Source: Paraescarpia echinospica (lineage: Eukaryota > Annelida > Polychaeta > Sabellida > Siboglinidae). Taken from it: a DNA stretch of 64,000 nt. The DNA lies in NCBI GenBank assembly GCA_020002185.1, contig CM034536.1:12236717-12300716 (forward strand). The letters run 5' to 3'. Made by a program: the position numbers and the translations under genes. Position 1 is the stretch's first letter; each line of letters opens with the position of its first letter. This document shows positions 16,672 through 27,100 of the stretch, one piece after another. The notes under the pieces are model-generated. The model saw nothing but the letters and a program-made list of their open reading frames with translations. It had not been told where the DNA came from and did not search any database.

Positions 16672-17657
16672 ATGTCCACAACAAAACCACGGTATGACAG
16701 TGCTTTTATTGTTGTAAGATATTTAAACAGTGCTTACTATAGCATGCATGCATGCATTTTATTTAAATGCACGTTTTTATTGTTGTAATGCATTTTATTT
16801 AAATGTTTTTACTAGTATCGTTTAAATGCACGTTTTTATTGTTGTATTGCATTTTATTGAATGCATGTTTTTACTATTTTACCGTTTAAACATGCATGCA
16901 TTTTATTTATAAGTAGATGCATGCATTTTATTTAAATACACGTTTTTAGTGTTGTAACATATTTAAACAGATGTATTTAATTTTAAACATGCATGCATTT
17001 TATTTAAATGCACGTTTTTATTGTTGTAATGCATTTTATTTAAATTGTTTTTTACTAGTATCGTTTAAATGCATGTTTTTATTGTTGTAATGCATTTTAT
17101 TTAATGCATGTTTTACTAGTTTTACCGTTTAAACATGCATGCATTTTATTTATAAGTACATGCATACATTTTATTTAAACAATACATGCATGTATTTTAC
17201 CAAGACAGTATTTTATTTCAATTTACTACATACCGTTTAAACAATGCATACTACATTTTATCTCACTCATTTTATTCATCCTTTGTTTATTTCATAGACC
17301 GATCCAACTGCCTACAAGGGACACATACACGCCACGTAGGCCAATTGTGCTCCCCCCGACGCGTCGACGACGTCGACCCGAGCAACATGCGCGGTCGCGG
17401 CGTCCGTCCGTGCGCCTTCGCCACCTGTTACGCCGCCCAATGTCACGCCTTACTACAGTGACGATGATGACATCGTCCCCGATCTGGCTCGGGTCTTTCT
17501 CGTCCGGCAGCCAAACGGCCTATGGAGGACAATAACGCCTCCCGAACTCTATCGGCGGGAAGGCTTCGGTCCTCCGCCGGAGATCGGCTCCCCGCCGGAG
17601 ACCAGCAGGCGGCAACCCGTCGGTCGCGGCCGAATACTGCAGTATTATACACAATAA
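16672..17657 (+). CDS. Spliced Arg-rich protein gene near the right end (two overlapping frames)
   Basis: Exon 1 (16672-16691) has ATG and 20 coding bases, ending CACG|GTATGA. Exon 2 starts at 17298 after TTTATTTCATAG. Joined in phase, the frame continues for 79 more codons to TAA at 17533-17535 and is very Arg-rich at first (PTRRRRRPEQHARSRR). A second frame of exon 2 is open from 17338 to TAA at 17655-17657. It looks more protein-like in its C-terminal part (DDDDIVPDLARVFLVRQPNG and PPELYRREGFGPPPE). That suggests either overlapping products or a frameshift near 17410-17450. AATAAA lies at 17653-17658. No family is recognised; a small basic, DNA-binding product is possible. Confidence 0.45.
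16692..17297 (+). repeat. AT-rich repetitive intron
   Basis: This 606-bp GT-AG interval is built of repeats of GCATGCATTTTATTTAAATG and CGTTTTTATTGTTGTAATG. It lies exactly between the two exons of the preceding gene. The extreme contrast with the GC-rich flanks supports the intron reading; an AT-rich replication element is the alternative. Confidence 0.5.
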
Positions 17658-17659
17658 AA

Positions 17660-18165
17660 TATTCCAGTCACTACTCACGTTTTCACGCGTCTATTTTCAA
17701 TGCATAAACACCCTACTGAATGTTAGTGTATTTATGCATTTGATTGTCATTGTAATCCCACGACTAGATGTATTTAAACGCATTGCTTTCGTTTTAATCC
17801 GTCCACCAGAACAACGTTGTTTACCGTTAGCCAGCTATGCTGTCATCCAGGGGTCAAAGACCACTAGGCCAGCAGCCCTTATCGCTGCAGCAGTCGTCGT
17901 CGCTCTTGCTGTCAACATCACATACGGGGACATCTCAACGTTTATACAATGGTTTTAATATACAATGGTTTTAGCGTGGTTAGCGTATTGCTTACGTCAG
18001 CACAACTCCTACCCCAGCGTATTGCTTACGTCAGCACAACACCTACCCCAGTTATAGGTGGTCCAGTACGAAACTTAACTTTAGCGTGGTTATAAAGTAC
18101 GAAACTAAACTTATATACTTTAGCGTGGTTATAAAGTACGAAACTAAACTTATATACTTTATTAT
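17660..18165. promoter_or_regulatory. Right subterminal region with direct repeats
   Basis: No gene is seen. Two copies of a 35-bp unit with GCGTATTGCTTACGTCAGC lie at about 17983-18052. Two copies of a 39-bp unit with TTTAGCGTGGTTATAAAGTA lie at about 18080-18160. Each first-type unit carries the CRE/ATF-like TTACGTCAG. GTACGAAACTAAAC is the reverse of the left-end motif at about 1445. Confidence 0.5.
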
Positions 18166-18494
18166 TAAACGCATTATTGCTTACGTCAGCGTGCTCTAGG
18201 TACGGTGTTGATCGTTAGGACTAAAATACTCTCTGCACTCACCGCTAGGTGGCATCTCTCTAGTGTACTGTCAATCATCCAATTAGTATCAAATTACATC
18301 GCTCATCAATCACGTTTTTTATAAGTAGGTTTCCCAAATTCATTAGTGTCAAACACAAAGCCTTTGATCTTTTTTTATACATAGGATTAGTCTCGCATTA
18401 TTGCTGACTCAGCGGTGTGGTCGAATCGTTTAGTGGTCATTAAATTCTTTTTTATAAGTAGGATTTTGAGGTCCAACAGCGCTTACTATCTACT
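18166..18494. repeat. Right terminal inverted repeat of Polinton
   Basis: It is the reverse complement of 1086-1414 with about 7 substitutions and no gaps. It ends CTATCTACT directly before the target duplication. Confidence 0.92.
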
Positions 18495-18500
18495 CATGTC
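18495..18500. repeat. Target-site duplication, right copy (CATGTC)
   Basis: Identical to 1080-1085 and immediately outside the right inverted repeat. Confidence 0.9.
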
Positions 18501-18823
18501 ATGCCACTGATCTGTTGTAAACCTTTTGTTTACCCCTACATTTTTTCTTGAGAACACAAACATGGAAGATACTTCCTGTCAGACGTTACGCGAAACAGGA
18601 TGTCTACATACGCAGGAGATCCATGCCAATATGCTGTTAGCCAGCTACCAAAGAAGTAAACCTCTATACAGCATAACTGCCGTACTCCTAAAATATGGCA
18701 ATTTCCCTGTCAGTAGGTTTTTTTAGGATGCACACATTCATAGAAAAGGAGTACCGTCTAAACATCCCGGGCACTTTATTCCTCTGAGATGAACGCAGGA
18801 GTGAAACAATGATTTATTCCCAG

Positions 18824-19081
18824 GTGGCGGCGTCCGAGAAGCGAGTCATCGAGGTCAACAAGGACTGTATCTGGTTTACATCGAAACAGCGCCTCCTGGC
18901 GGAGACACTGCGCACGTCGCTGCTGTGGGCGATCGAGCGATTCTACGTGCACGTGCACGACAACGTATATGTTGCGCTGCTGCAACTGCCGGATGTTATG
19001 GAACTAACGATGAAAAAGTACGACAAAACACCGGTTCTTCAGAAGGACTACAAACAACGCCTCCTGGCGGATTACCTACAG
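18824..19081 (+). CDS. DEG/ENaC-like channel gene, exon 2
   Basis: AG at 18822-18823 and CAG|GTGTGT at 19082 bound 86 codons with no stop, phase 0 on both sides. The peptide is amphipathic helical (TSKQRLLAETLRTSLLWAIE; KDYKQRLLADYLQ at the end). This exon is the first after the Polinton insertion. Confidence 0.65.
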
Positions 19082-19521
19082 GTGTGTGAAACTAGAGAAC
19101 GATGTCGTTGTCTTATCCATGCATAAATAAATGTTTCGAAGTAACCTTATTTCCTATAATTATTAATAATTATATATTACAAGTATTTCTTTTTCCATGA
19201 CACGTGATGATTTCAGACGAAACTGTTTCATGCTGATGTTAACAATTATTTGAAATATATGTTTTATGTTAATGCTTTGTTTACGTACAATTATATTTCA
19301 GTATGCTGAACATTACATTTTGATTCGAGCAAGAGCATGGGAAGACATATGATTGTGTATTGCAAAGTTTAAATTCTAGTCCAGCGAATATGTGAGGATT
19401 TGTGTGTGAAATTATGCATTTTGTGGATAAAGCATAAAACTAAGCAGAGATATAGACCTTCCCTTATAAACCGTGGTGTATGTAAAGCCATTTCAAAATA
19501 ACCTAGTCATTTTGGATTCAG

Positions 19522-19668
19522 AGCATCCATGATCCCCTTGCCGAGGGCGTGGCCGTTGCGATGGGACAGCTTACTGAAGACCTCAAAGACGCCGTCAATT
19601 CCCTGTTGTACGACAACGACTACATGCTGCGGAAGGACTATGTCACGGAGCTACTCACTTACGTGCAG
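19522..19668 (+). CDS. DEG/ENaC-like channel gene, exon 3
   Basis: TTCAG|AGC to GTGCAG|GTGTGT encloses 49 codons in phase 0. The peptide contains MGQLTEDLKDAVNSLLYDND and ends LLTYVQ, resembling the end of exon 2 (LLADYLQ), so exons 2 and 3 may be related helical repeats. Confidence 0.65.
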
Positions 19669-19727
19669 GTGTGTAAGATGCGATTATTTTAACGGTCAAG
19701 AGAATGTCATGTCGTCCCAAAACAGAT

Positions 19728-19729
<2 letters not shown>

Positions 19730-19814
<85 letters not shown>

Positions 19815-19831
19815 TGTGTGTGTGTGTGTGT
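19730..19831. repeat. (GA)n then (TG)n microsatellite
   Basis: About 80 bp of uninterrupted GA dinucleotides followed by TG dinucleotides, in an intron of the channel gene. Confidence 0.95.
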
Positions 19832-20343
19832 CCGTGCGTGCGTATGTGCGTGACTGCGTTTGCGTGCGTGTGTGTGTGGATAGAGCATCGGATTGTCATT
19901 CGAAAGAACCTGGGTTCGAATCATGTACTGCAATGTCGAACCTTAGGCAAGTTCGTTCAGTCCATCACTCTATTCCACGCTGCTCTAGTTAACACAGCTC
20001 TATGAACGAGTTCCTGGCTACGTAGACCGTGGTAGATATTTGTGTACGAAATTTTCGCGCATTAATTGCAGCGTGAGTGAATGCTTTACAGAGAAGTCGA
20101 GATGTTGTTGATTGAACAGGTCTGCCAGGTAGTAAAGTGTAAAGCATTTTCAGCATTCCTAAGGACGGGGTATTGCGCTACATAAGAACGTACCTTTACA
20201 TGGAGAGAGAGAGGGGGAGGAGAAAAATAGATAAATAGGACATAGTTACAGACTGAAGGTATGAAATCTAAACTCTCTAGAATACATTTTAAATGTTTAC
20301 ATACCCAGAATAATACTCATGCACGTCAATCTGCAATCATTAG

Positions 20344-20521
20344 AACTTGAACTGCGACTGGTGCTTGTCAAACAACGAGAGTCTGGCCTCACTGCTGAAG
20401 TCTCGCTTGATTGACTTCATCGATGCCCCGATGGCCTTTTCCCTGAAGGGCATCAAGGAGGACCTCGACAGATACGGGACAGCCCTGCGCGATGCCGAAT
20501 TCATGAAATTGAGCGGTGCTG
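20344..20521 (+). CDS. DEG/ENaC-like channel gene, exon 4
   Basis: ATTAG|AAC to GCTG|GTAGGT; 178 bp, so it leaves one base that joins exon 5 to form a Gly codon. The peptide contains NLNCDWCLSNNESLASLLKS, with the only Cys pair seen in the upstream exons, and a potential N-glycosylation site NES. Confidence 0.65.
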
Positions 20522-21358
20522 GTAGGTACTTCATGATAAATCTACCATGAATTGATCGATTGTATTAGGTTTCTTCACAATCCTTAATCATAACGGCATC
20601 TGTGCAGTACATTTCATATTGATGAATCCATCATCTGATACCCGTGTAGCCAGATCTGTAGTCTATAACTTAATTGACGCCAAGAAACGACGCAACCGCC
20701 ATCATTAAGCATGTCCAAAGAACGCCATCATTGTGGTTGATGTAAGAACATTAAATTTACGACGACAAGCAATACTTTACAGAAGAAAGTATTTGGTATA
20801 TTTGCATATTTTTGCCCTTCCAAGAACACGATGATTTTTCTCTTAATTCAAACACGACAAAATGCTGTCTCCATGATAACCAGCGATCATCCGTATATAG
20901 AAGAGAAGAATACTGGAATCGGATCCAACTCTTCACATTCACGGATAATTCTGGGGTTCGTGGCACTCGTGGTAAACAGACAATTATCTTCGCCTTTCAA
21001 GAGCTTGTTGTTCTGCAACTAAAACGGTGTGATCCAAAAAATAACCTTGCTCGTCTCAGATATCCAGTTTTCATGATCATTTTCAACTAGACATGGCTTG
21101 ACGAGATCCTATTCGATTGTAAAGGACTCCTTAATTTCAGTACAAGACATCCTTAACTTGTAATACATGTTTCTACAACATGTATCTTCAATCAACGGAG
21201 TATGCTACAAGAGCGTAGTCATGATGAATTAATTGCTGATAACTCTATACATTAATGTACTTGTTTTATCCTCTGGAAATGTCAAAATTACCCCAGGTTA
21301 AATACCGCTGCACTACATTCATAACGTCATCGGCCATTGGTCTTTGTACTGTTTGTAG

Positions 21359-21519
21359 GCCGCAAAGCGTTCGTCGATGGCGTTAACAAGACAACACAAG
21401 ATGTCAGGAAGTTGCTGCGAGATCTGAACGAGACTTTGCGGGACAGCGTCGTCGGGGCAGCGGCCACGGTGGGAGAGATGCACGCCTTGATGACGCCCAA
21501 ATGTCGGGGCGAGTTGCAG
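21359..21519 (+). CDS. DEG/ENaC-like channel gene, exon 5
   Basis: TTTGTAG|GC to TTGCAG|GTTCGT; 161 bp, completing the split Gly codon of exon 4 and ending between codons. The peptide is helical (VNKTTQDVRKLLRDLNETL) with NKT and NET glycosylation sites. Confidence 0.65.
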
Positions 21520-22455
21520 GTTCGTTCTCCTCCTCAGGTCCGTTCTGCCAACGGTCTTTTGTGACGGCCTTCCATTCTCGGCCGTTCGTACACTATTCTC
21601 CGCCGGCTGTACATGGGTTTTAGAGAGTTCACTTTACACTGTCTTGTCTATCTCAGTTTGCTTCGAACTATAATGTCATTTTTTTGTGTTTTTTCATGGC
21701 AATTTCTTCTCTCAATTTTGTTCATCTTCCTTCTATCTCAGGGAGTTGTAGTTCGTCAGCTGTGTCATTCGCTACGTATTTGATGTAATGTCGATTTTAT
21801 AGAATAGTCGGTTACCTATATTGTAGTAATCCGAGTGTAGACGTTCAACACTTGTCGCTGTTGAACACCGAAATGACGTGGAACAAAATAATGTTATAAT
21901 CTGCAAGCAGTGTGGATAATTATATTTATAAAGATTGCTTCTGTCTCAGAAGGGCTCGTTACACGCAAGTGACAAATTGTTGGAGTCGCGATACGCCATT
22001 GGATTCCTTGTTAAATCTTGTAAACTATGGTTATATATTGTTAAGTTTGATTAAATTTGGTTAAATATGGTTATGCCTGGCTAAATGTTGATAAAATCTT
22101 AATATATCAACGCGCACCGACACGCCAGTAGGCCCGAAGAACTGGGGTCTATATAATGGGTACGCACACAACGTCGCATTGAGGCAAAAAAGTTCCGCTC
22201 GGGGTCTCAATGGGTGGGTACAGTTGGACGCTTTGGGAGACTCAAGCTAGGAGGGTGCAATTTGATGTCACAGCGGGGCTGATTTTGGGAGATTTTGGGA
22301 AGTCTGCAATCGCCGGTCGAAGAACGCACCTCCATAAAAGTAAACCACGCTACGTCCCTCTTGGAGGCTATGCTTTGGAGTGCAATTTGGTTAATTTTGG
22401 CTAAATCTAGTTAAATTTTGATATATGCGCAATTAACGAGCCATGCTTTCTGTAG

Positions 22456-22704
22456 AGCGCGTCGCTAGAGCTCAGGACGGTGCATTCCCGCATCATGGCC
22501 TTCGTGAGCGACATGAAGGTGCAGCTGCAGCGCTTCTACAAGAGATTCGTGGGCTTCAAGCGCAACTACGAGGACGTCGAGACGACGCTGGAGGCGGCAT
22601 CCAAGGGCGTCGACTTCGACAGCCTCACGCGCCTCGTGAGGGCCCGGCTCTCCGTCATCGACTCGCTCCTCAACGACCTCTCACTCGCCGACAACAAACT
22701 CAAG
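22456..22704 (+). CDS. DEG/ENaC-like channel gene, exon 6
   Basis: TCTGTAG|AGC to CTCAAG|GTATCG; 83 codons, phase 0 on both sides, GC-rich. The peptide is a long helical segment (AFVSDMKVQLQRFYKRFVG; RLSVIDSLLNDLSLADNK), resembling coiled coil or spectrin-like helices. Confidence 0.68.
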
Positions 22705-22899
22705 GTATCGCACGCCAGAGCATACGTCATTCACGCTACAGTCGGTATTGCAAGAAGCTGTCTCAAGGGTGTCTATTTACGTTATGGATAGCTATCTTTC
22801 TACACTTTCAATCTAATTGAAATACGTGATGAACAATTGTTCGATCAACACATGTCTGTCATTACGGTATTTTGATTTGGAATATAATAGTGTTGTCTT

Positions 22900-23070
22900 G
22901 CTGTTAAATCGTGTTGTTAAATATTGATGTTAAATATATATGTTAAATATTGTTGTTAAATCGTGTTGTTAAATGTTGTTGTTAAATAGTCTTATTAAAT
23001 ATTGTTGTTAAATCGTGTTGTTAAAAATCATGTTCTTAAATATCGTTCTTAATTTTTATCCTTAAATTTT
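22900..23070. repeat. Degenerate TTGTTAAAT simple repeat
   Basis: Repeated TGTTGTTAAATCGTG-type units in the intron before exon 7. A looser relative (GGTTAAATATGG) occurs at 22020-22110. Confidence 0.6.
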
Positions 23071-23114
23071 GTTGTTAGAATCTGCTATACAAAGATGTTC
23101 AATCATGTTCGCAG

Positions 23115-23461
23115 ACACAGATTGACGTCATCAACTATTGGCTGGTGGCGCAGGCGCAGGACGCGTGTATCTCGGTCCACAGCAAGTACTGGGCCATGTT
23201 CCAGCTGTCTCAGCCGAACTTTACGAAGCCGACTGGTGACGTCGGCGGCCTCTCGACGGACGCAGCGTTGGCGGTCGGCACCGGGTTCCGTCTCAACGAC
23301 TCGAGTGTCAATGCGTACTGGCTGCGCCGGACCACCATCGTGAGCGCGCTAAGGACCGAGTTCTCGGACGCCGTGGAGCGTCTCGCCAGTGAACTGAAGG
23401 ACGCCAAGGCGTACATGGACGTCTTCGTCGCCGGAAAAGCGATAGCCAACAGCTTCTACCA
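23115..23461 (+). CDS. DEG/ENaC-like channel gene, exon 7
   Basis: TTCGCAG|ACA to TACCA|GTAAGG; 347 bp, open throughout. The apparent stop TAA after TACCAG is part of the donor site. The peptide contains INYWLVAQAQDACISVHSKY, a Gly/Ser-rich part and helical LRTEFSDAVERLASELKDA. The two leftover bases join exon 8 as a Gln codon. Confidence 0.7.
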
Positions 23462-24080
23462 GTAAGGGGTCACGACGAGCTTGTCGCATGTTATTTAATT
23501 ACTATTGTTGTCGTCGTCGTCGTCGTTGTCATCGTAATCGGCATCCTTGTTGCCATCGTCGTCGTCGTCTAGGGTTTTTTCCATTTCATTACTCTATTAT
23601 AGACAGATCGTATTAAACTCTTCCCATTTGTGTTTTCCAAGTTGGAGCATTCTAAATCCACAAGTTAAAATGGCAATAATACACATATGTTTACCACACC
23701 GACGCCAATGTAATACGTGATATACGTTTAGCAATTGCAAACGGCTAGCAAAAATTCGGTTTCCCTAAGTATTTGCCGCGCGCGTGTTGCTCTTGCAATT
23801 GTTATGTTATTTACGCGCATTACGTTTTACGTTCCGAACAATTGATTTATCCTACAAAAGGTGAGAAACCTTTACATAAATGAGGTATTTTGAAACAGTA
23901 GATGTGTTACGTTACATTCGTGTGATCTTAGATTAATCACTGAAAGTTTGGCGCCCGAGATGCACGCCGTCAAAGATAAAAACATTAACACATATCTACA
24001 TACATACGCTTGCTGGATTATAGATTCACGTGTAGCAATGACCTTACCAGTGATTCTAGCAATAATGTGTGTTCCTACAG

Positions 24081-24172
24081 GAACAACATGATCCAGGTGG
24101 ATATGTTCTATAAGGAGCTAACAGAAGGCAAAGTACAACAACAGAAGGCATACGAGTATCAGGCGTTGCTCA
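24081..24172 (+). CDS. DEG/ENaC-like channel gene, exon 8
   Basis: TCCTACAG|G to GCTCA|GTAAGT. With exon 7 and exon 9 it reads NNMIQVDMFYKELTEGKV ... YEYQALLS. This matches the pre-TM2 region of DEG/ENaC channels, where a beta-strand with a YYKEL-like motif precedes the conserved ALLSDIGG segment. Confidence 0.75.
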
Positions 24173-27100
24173 GTAAGTGACATCTTCGTCAGGCCATATT
24201 AAAAAAATACCGTTTGACCATTTCCGTACCTCGTCAGGTTTCGCTAAAATTACATGTGCTGTATTGTAATATATATGTGCTACCCGAAATAACATAGCTT
24301 AGTCACCAGATGAAGAAGTGAAATGAATCATCAGGCAACTTGTGTAGGCGCACGTACCTGTTGTCAATGCCAAAAGGAATTCCGAAATAACTATACAACG
24401 GATCTGCAAGGAAAAGATGCAACTTTGCTATGAGATCCGTCTAGCGTGGAGGTGCAATATCCTTAGCAGACGACATGCAAGTTTGGTGGACTGTTTGGAG
24501 ATCGTGATTAACTGCACCGTCTTCCATGCGGGGTTGAGAGCATTGTTGATTTTCCGTCCACCTATTTGTGTGAACACAGATCCTCGGCGTTGTTCAGCAC
24601 AAAGACAAAACTTCGAGCGCGTTTCTATGTCATGGATGATCTCCGACCTGTCAAAACCTGTTTCCCGAAGTCCCTGATTTTGAAGAAAAAAAAGCTAGTT
24701 TATCCGTTTAGTTTTTAAATATTGTTAATATAAATTTGGCGTTCATTTTACTTATGTTTATATCATTAATAACATGGTGTTATCATGAACTAAGTGTAGA
24801 ATATTGTTTATTATATAATTTATATATTTTATGTTAAAATGATGCGAGTACCCTGACGATCATCTCAAACCTCAAGGGTACGCGGGGAGAAAAAGATTGG
24901 AAGTTGTTGCGATGTGAGTTTTCATCGTATTAATAATTTGGTCGAATGTAAGATCAACGGATGTGTGCTTTATGATATTGGCGTTACGGTTTTTGTTAAG
25001 TTGCAATACGCGTTATTGTATGTATATCTTATTTGAACATTATTACCAGAAACATGGATACTGTTTGTTTTAACTACCAATGGTGTTTTATATTAAACTC
25101 TATATATGTGTTTCAATTTGTCGGACTCACTTTTGTTTAGCCATGTCTTAGCAACTTTTAGTATTTATCTATATTATTATTAGTCACAATCTTCCCTATT
25201 AAATTGTAATTCTTAGTATTCGAGTCTTAGAATGTTAGTCAAACGTAAATACTCCTGAGCATTCTTATAATTTTAATATGGATGTGTACATAACGTATTA
25301 TTATTATTTATCATTTGCCCTCCCCTGTCTACCGTACCCATCTCACAGCTGTTGTACAATCACCTATTCTCCATCCGCCTTTTGTGCACACAACTTGTTC
25401 ATTTGTTTTAAAATATATCAGGAACGAAATGATTTGATTGACTAATTAACATGCTTTCCATGTCGTGTCATAAATCGACATACCTTTGTTTTGTTATTAC
25501 GCTATCCTGTCTCATCGCATAGGGACGTCTAATAACTCTGTCAACTTAAATTATGATCTAGCTTTTAACACAAAGAAGCCTCGTTTCTGTCTTACCTAAA
25601 CACTAATTTCTATATTGTTTACTCCACGATAAACACCAACTTAGTGCTTAGTATAGTATTAAGCTGGTTACGGGTTTAGTTACAATTTATTAAGGTGGCG
25701 CATTGGAGAGAAACAGTTTTTTCTGCGCACGTCTAGGGTTTTGTGAGAACCCCACTCTGTATAGCCATTTGTGGATGACGTTGTCTGGACAAACGACATA
25801 TGTCATTTACTTATTCATTAATTTTGTTTGTAGAAAATAAACAACCGACACGTGTATATGCGATAACACTATCAGTCTCCCTAGACAGGGCAAGGCAGCG
25901 GGATGGCTTGCGCTGAAGTGTTTCAATTTCCCAGACAAGGCGAGGCTGAGGAATTGCTTGGGCTGAATTCTTTCGGTTCCCCAGACAGAGTGAGGCAGTG
26001 GGGTTGCTTGGGTTGAATGGGTTGAATAGTTACAGATCACGAGACAGGTCGAGGCTGTGGTGATGCGTGGGTTGAATTGTTTCAGTTCCCCCAAGAGGTC
26101 GAGGCTGTGGGGATGCTTGGGTTGAATTGTTCCTGTTCCCCCAGAGAGGGCGAGGCTGTGGGATTGCTTGGCTGAATTGTTTATGTTCCCTAGAGAGGTC
26201 GCGGCTGTGGGATTGCTTGGGCTGAATTGTTTCAGTTCCCTGGACAGGTCGAAGCTGTGGTGATGCGTGGGGTGAATTGTTTCAGTTCCCCTAGAGATGT
26301 CGAGGCAGATGAGTTGCTTGGGCTGAATTGTTTCAGTTCTCCCAGATATGTCGAGGCAGAGGAGTTGCTTGGGTTGAATTGTTTCAGTTCCCCCAGAGAT
26401 GTCGAGGCTGTGGGATTGCTTGGCCTGAATTGTTTCAGTTTCCCAGAGAGGGCGAGGTTATGATGTTGCTTGGGCTGAATATTGTTTCAGTTCCCCAGAC
26501 AGGTCAAGGCTGAGGAGTTGTTTTGGGCTGAATTGTTTTAGTTTCCCCTGAGATGTCGAGGCGTAGGAGGTGCTTGGGCTGAATTGTTTCAGTTCCCCGG
26601 AGAGGGCGAGGCTATGATGTTGTGTGTGCTTAATTATTTCAGTTCCCCGGACAAAGCAAGGCTGAATGATTGGTTAGGCAGAATTAATTCGGTTTCCCCG
26701 AGAAAGTGAGGCTGTGGAAAAGCTTGGGCTTAATTGTTTTAGTTCCTCGGGCAGAGTGAGGCTGTGGGATTGCTTGGGCTGAATTGTTTCAGTTCCCTAG
26801 ACAGGTCGAGGCTGTGATGATGCATAGGCTGAATTGTTTCAGTTTCCACAGATAGGTCGATGCTGTGAGATTGCTTGGAATTTATTGTTTCAGTTCCACA
26901 GACAGAGTGAGGCTGTGAGATTATTTGGCCTTTATTGTTTCAGTTCAGCAGACAAAGCGAGGCTGTGTGATTGCTTGGGCTGCATAGTTTCATTTCCCAA
27001 GGCAAGGTGAGGCTGTGAGATTGCTTGGCCTGCATTGTTTCAGTTCTGCAAAGAGGTCAAAGCTGTGTGATTGCTTGGCCTGCATTGTTTCAGTTCCCCA

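Larger units (their letters stand above)
1086..18494. mobile_element. Complete but decaying Polinton/Maverick DNA transposon (17,409 bp)
   Basis: The element has 329-bp terminal inverted repeats starting AGTAGATAG, a 6-bp target duplication, and the Polinton core set: integrase, polymerase B, packaging ATPase, adenain-like protease, and major and minor capsid proteins. Structural genes run on the plus strand (1711-9108). Polymerase and accessory genes run on the minus strand (9303-15646), so the two units converge on polyadenylation signals near 9145-9187. A small spliced gene lies on the plus strand near the right end. Coding DNA is GC- and CpG-rich, unlike the AT-rich host introns. At least a dozen stops or frameshifts show that this copy is no longer fully autonomous, while integrase, NADAR, minor capsid and RPA-like frames remain open. 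Confidence 0.95.

Noticed and set aside
1086..18494. Alternative genetic code or suppressor tRNA explaining the in-frame stops
   Set aside because: All three stop codons are affected, frameshifts coexist, the genes' own ends use the same stops, and the tRNA-like sequence would carry a Pro anticodon.
19529..20005. Gly/Arg/Glu-rich open frame over the GA/TG repeat
   Set aside because: Produced by the microsatellite; only 19522-19668 is exon.
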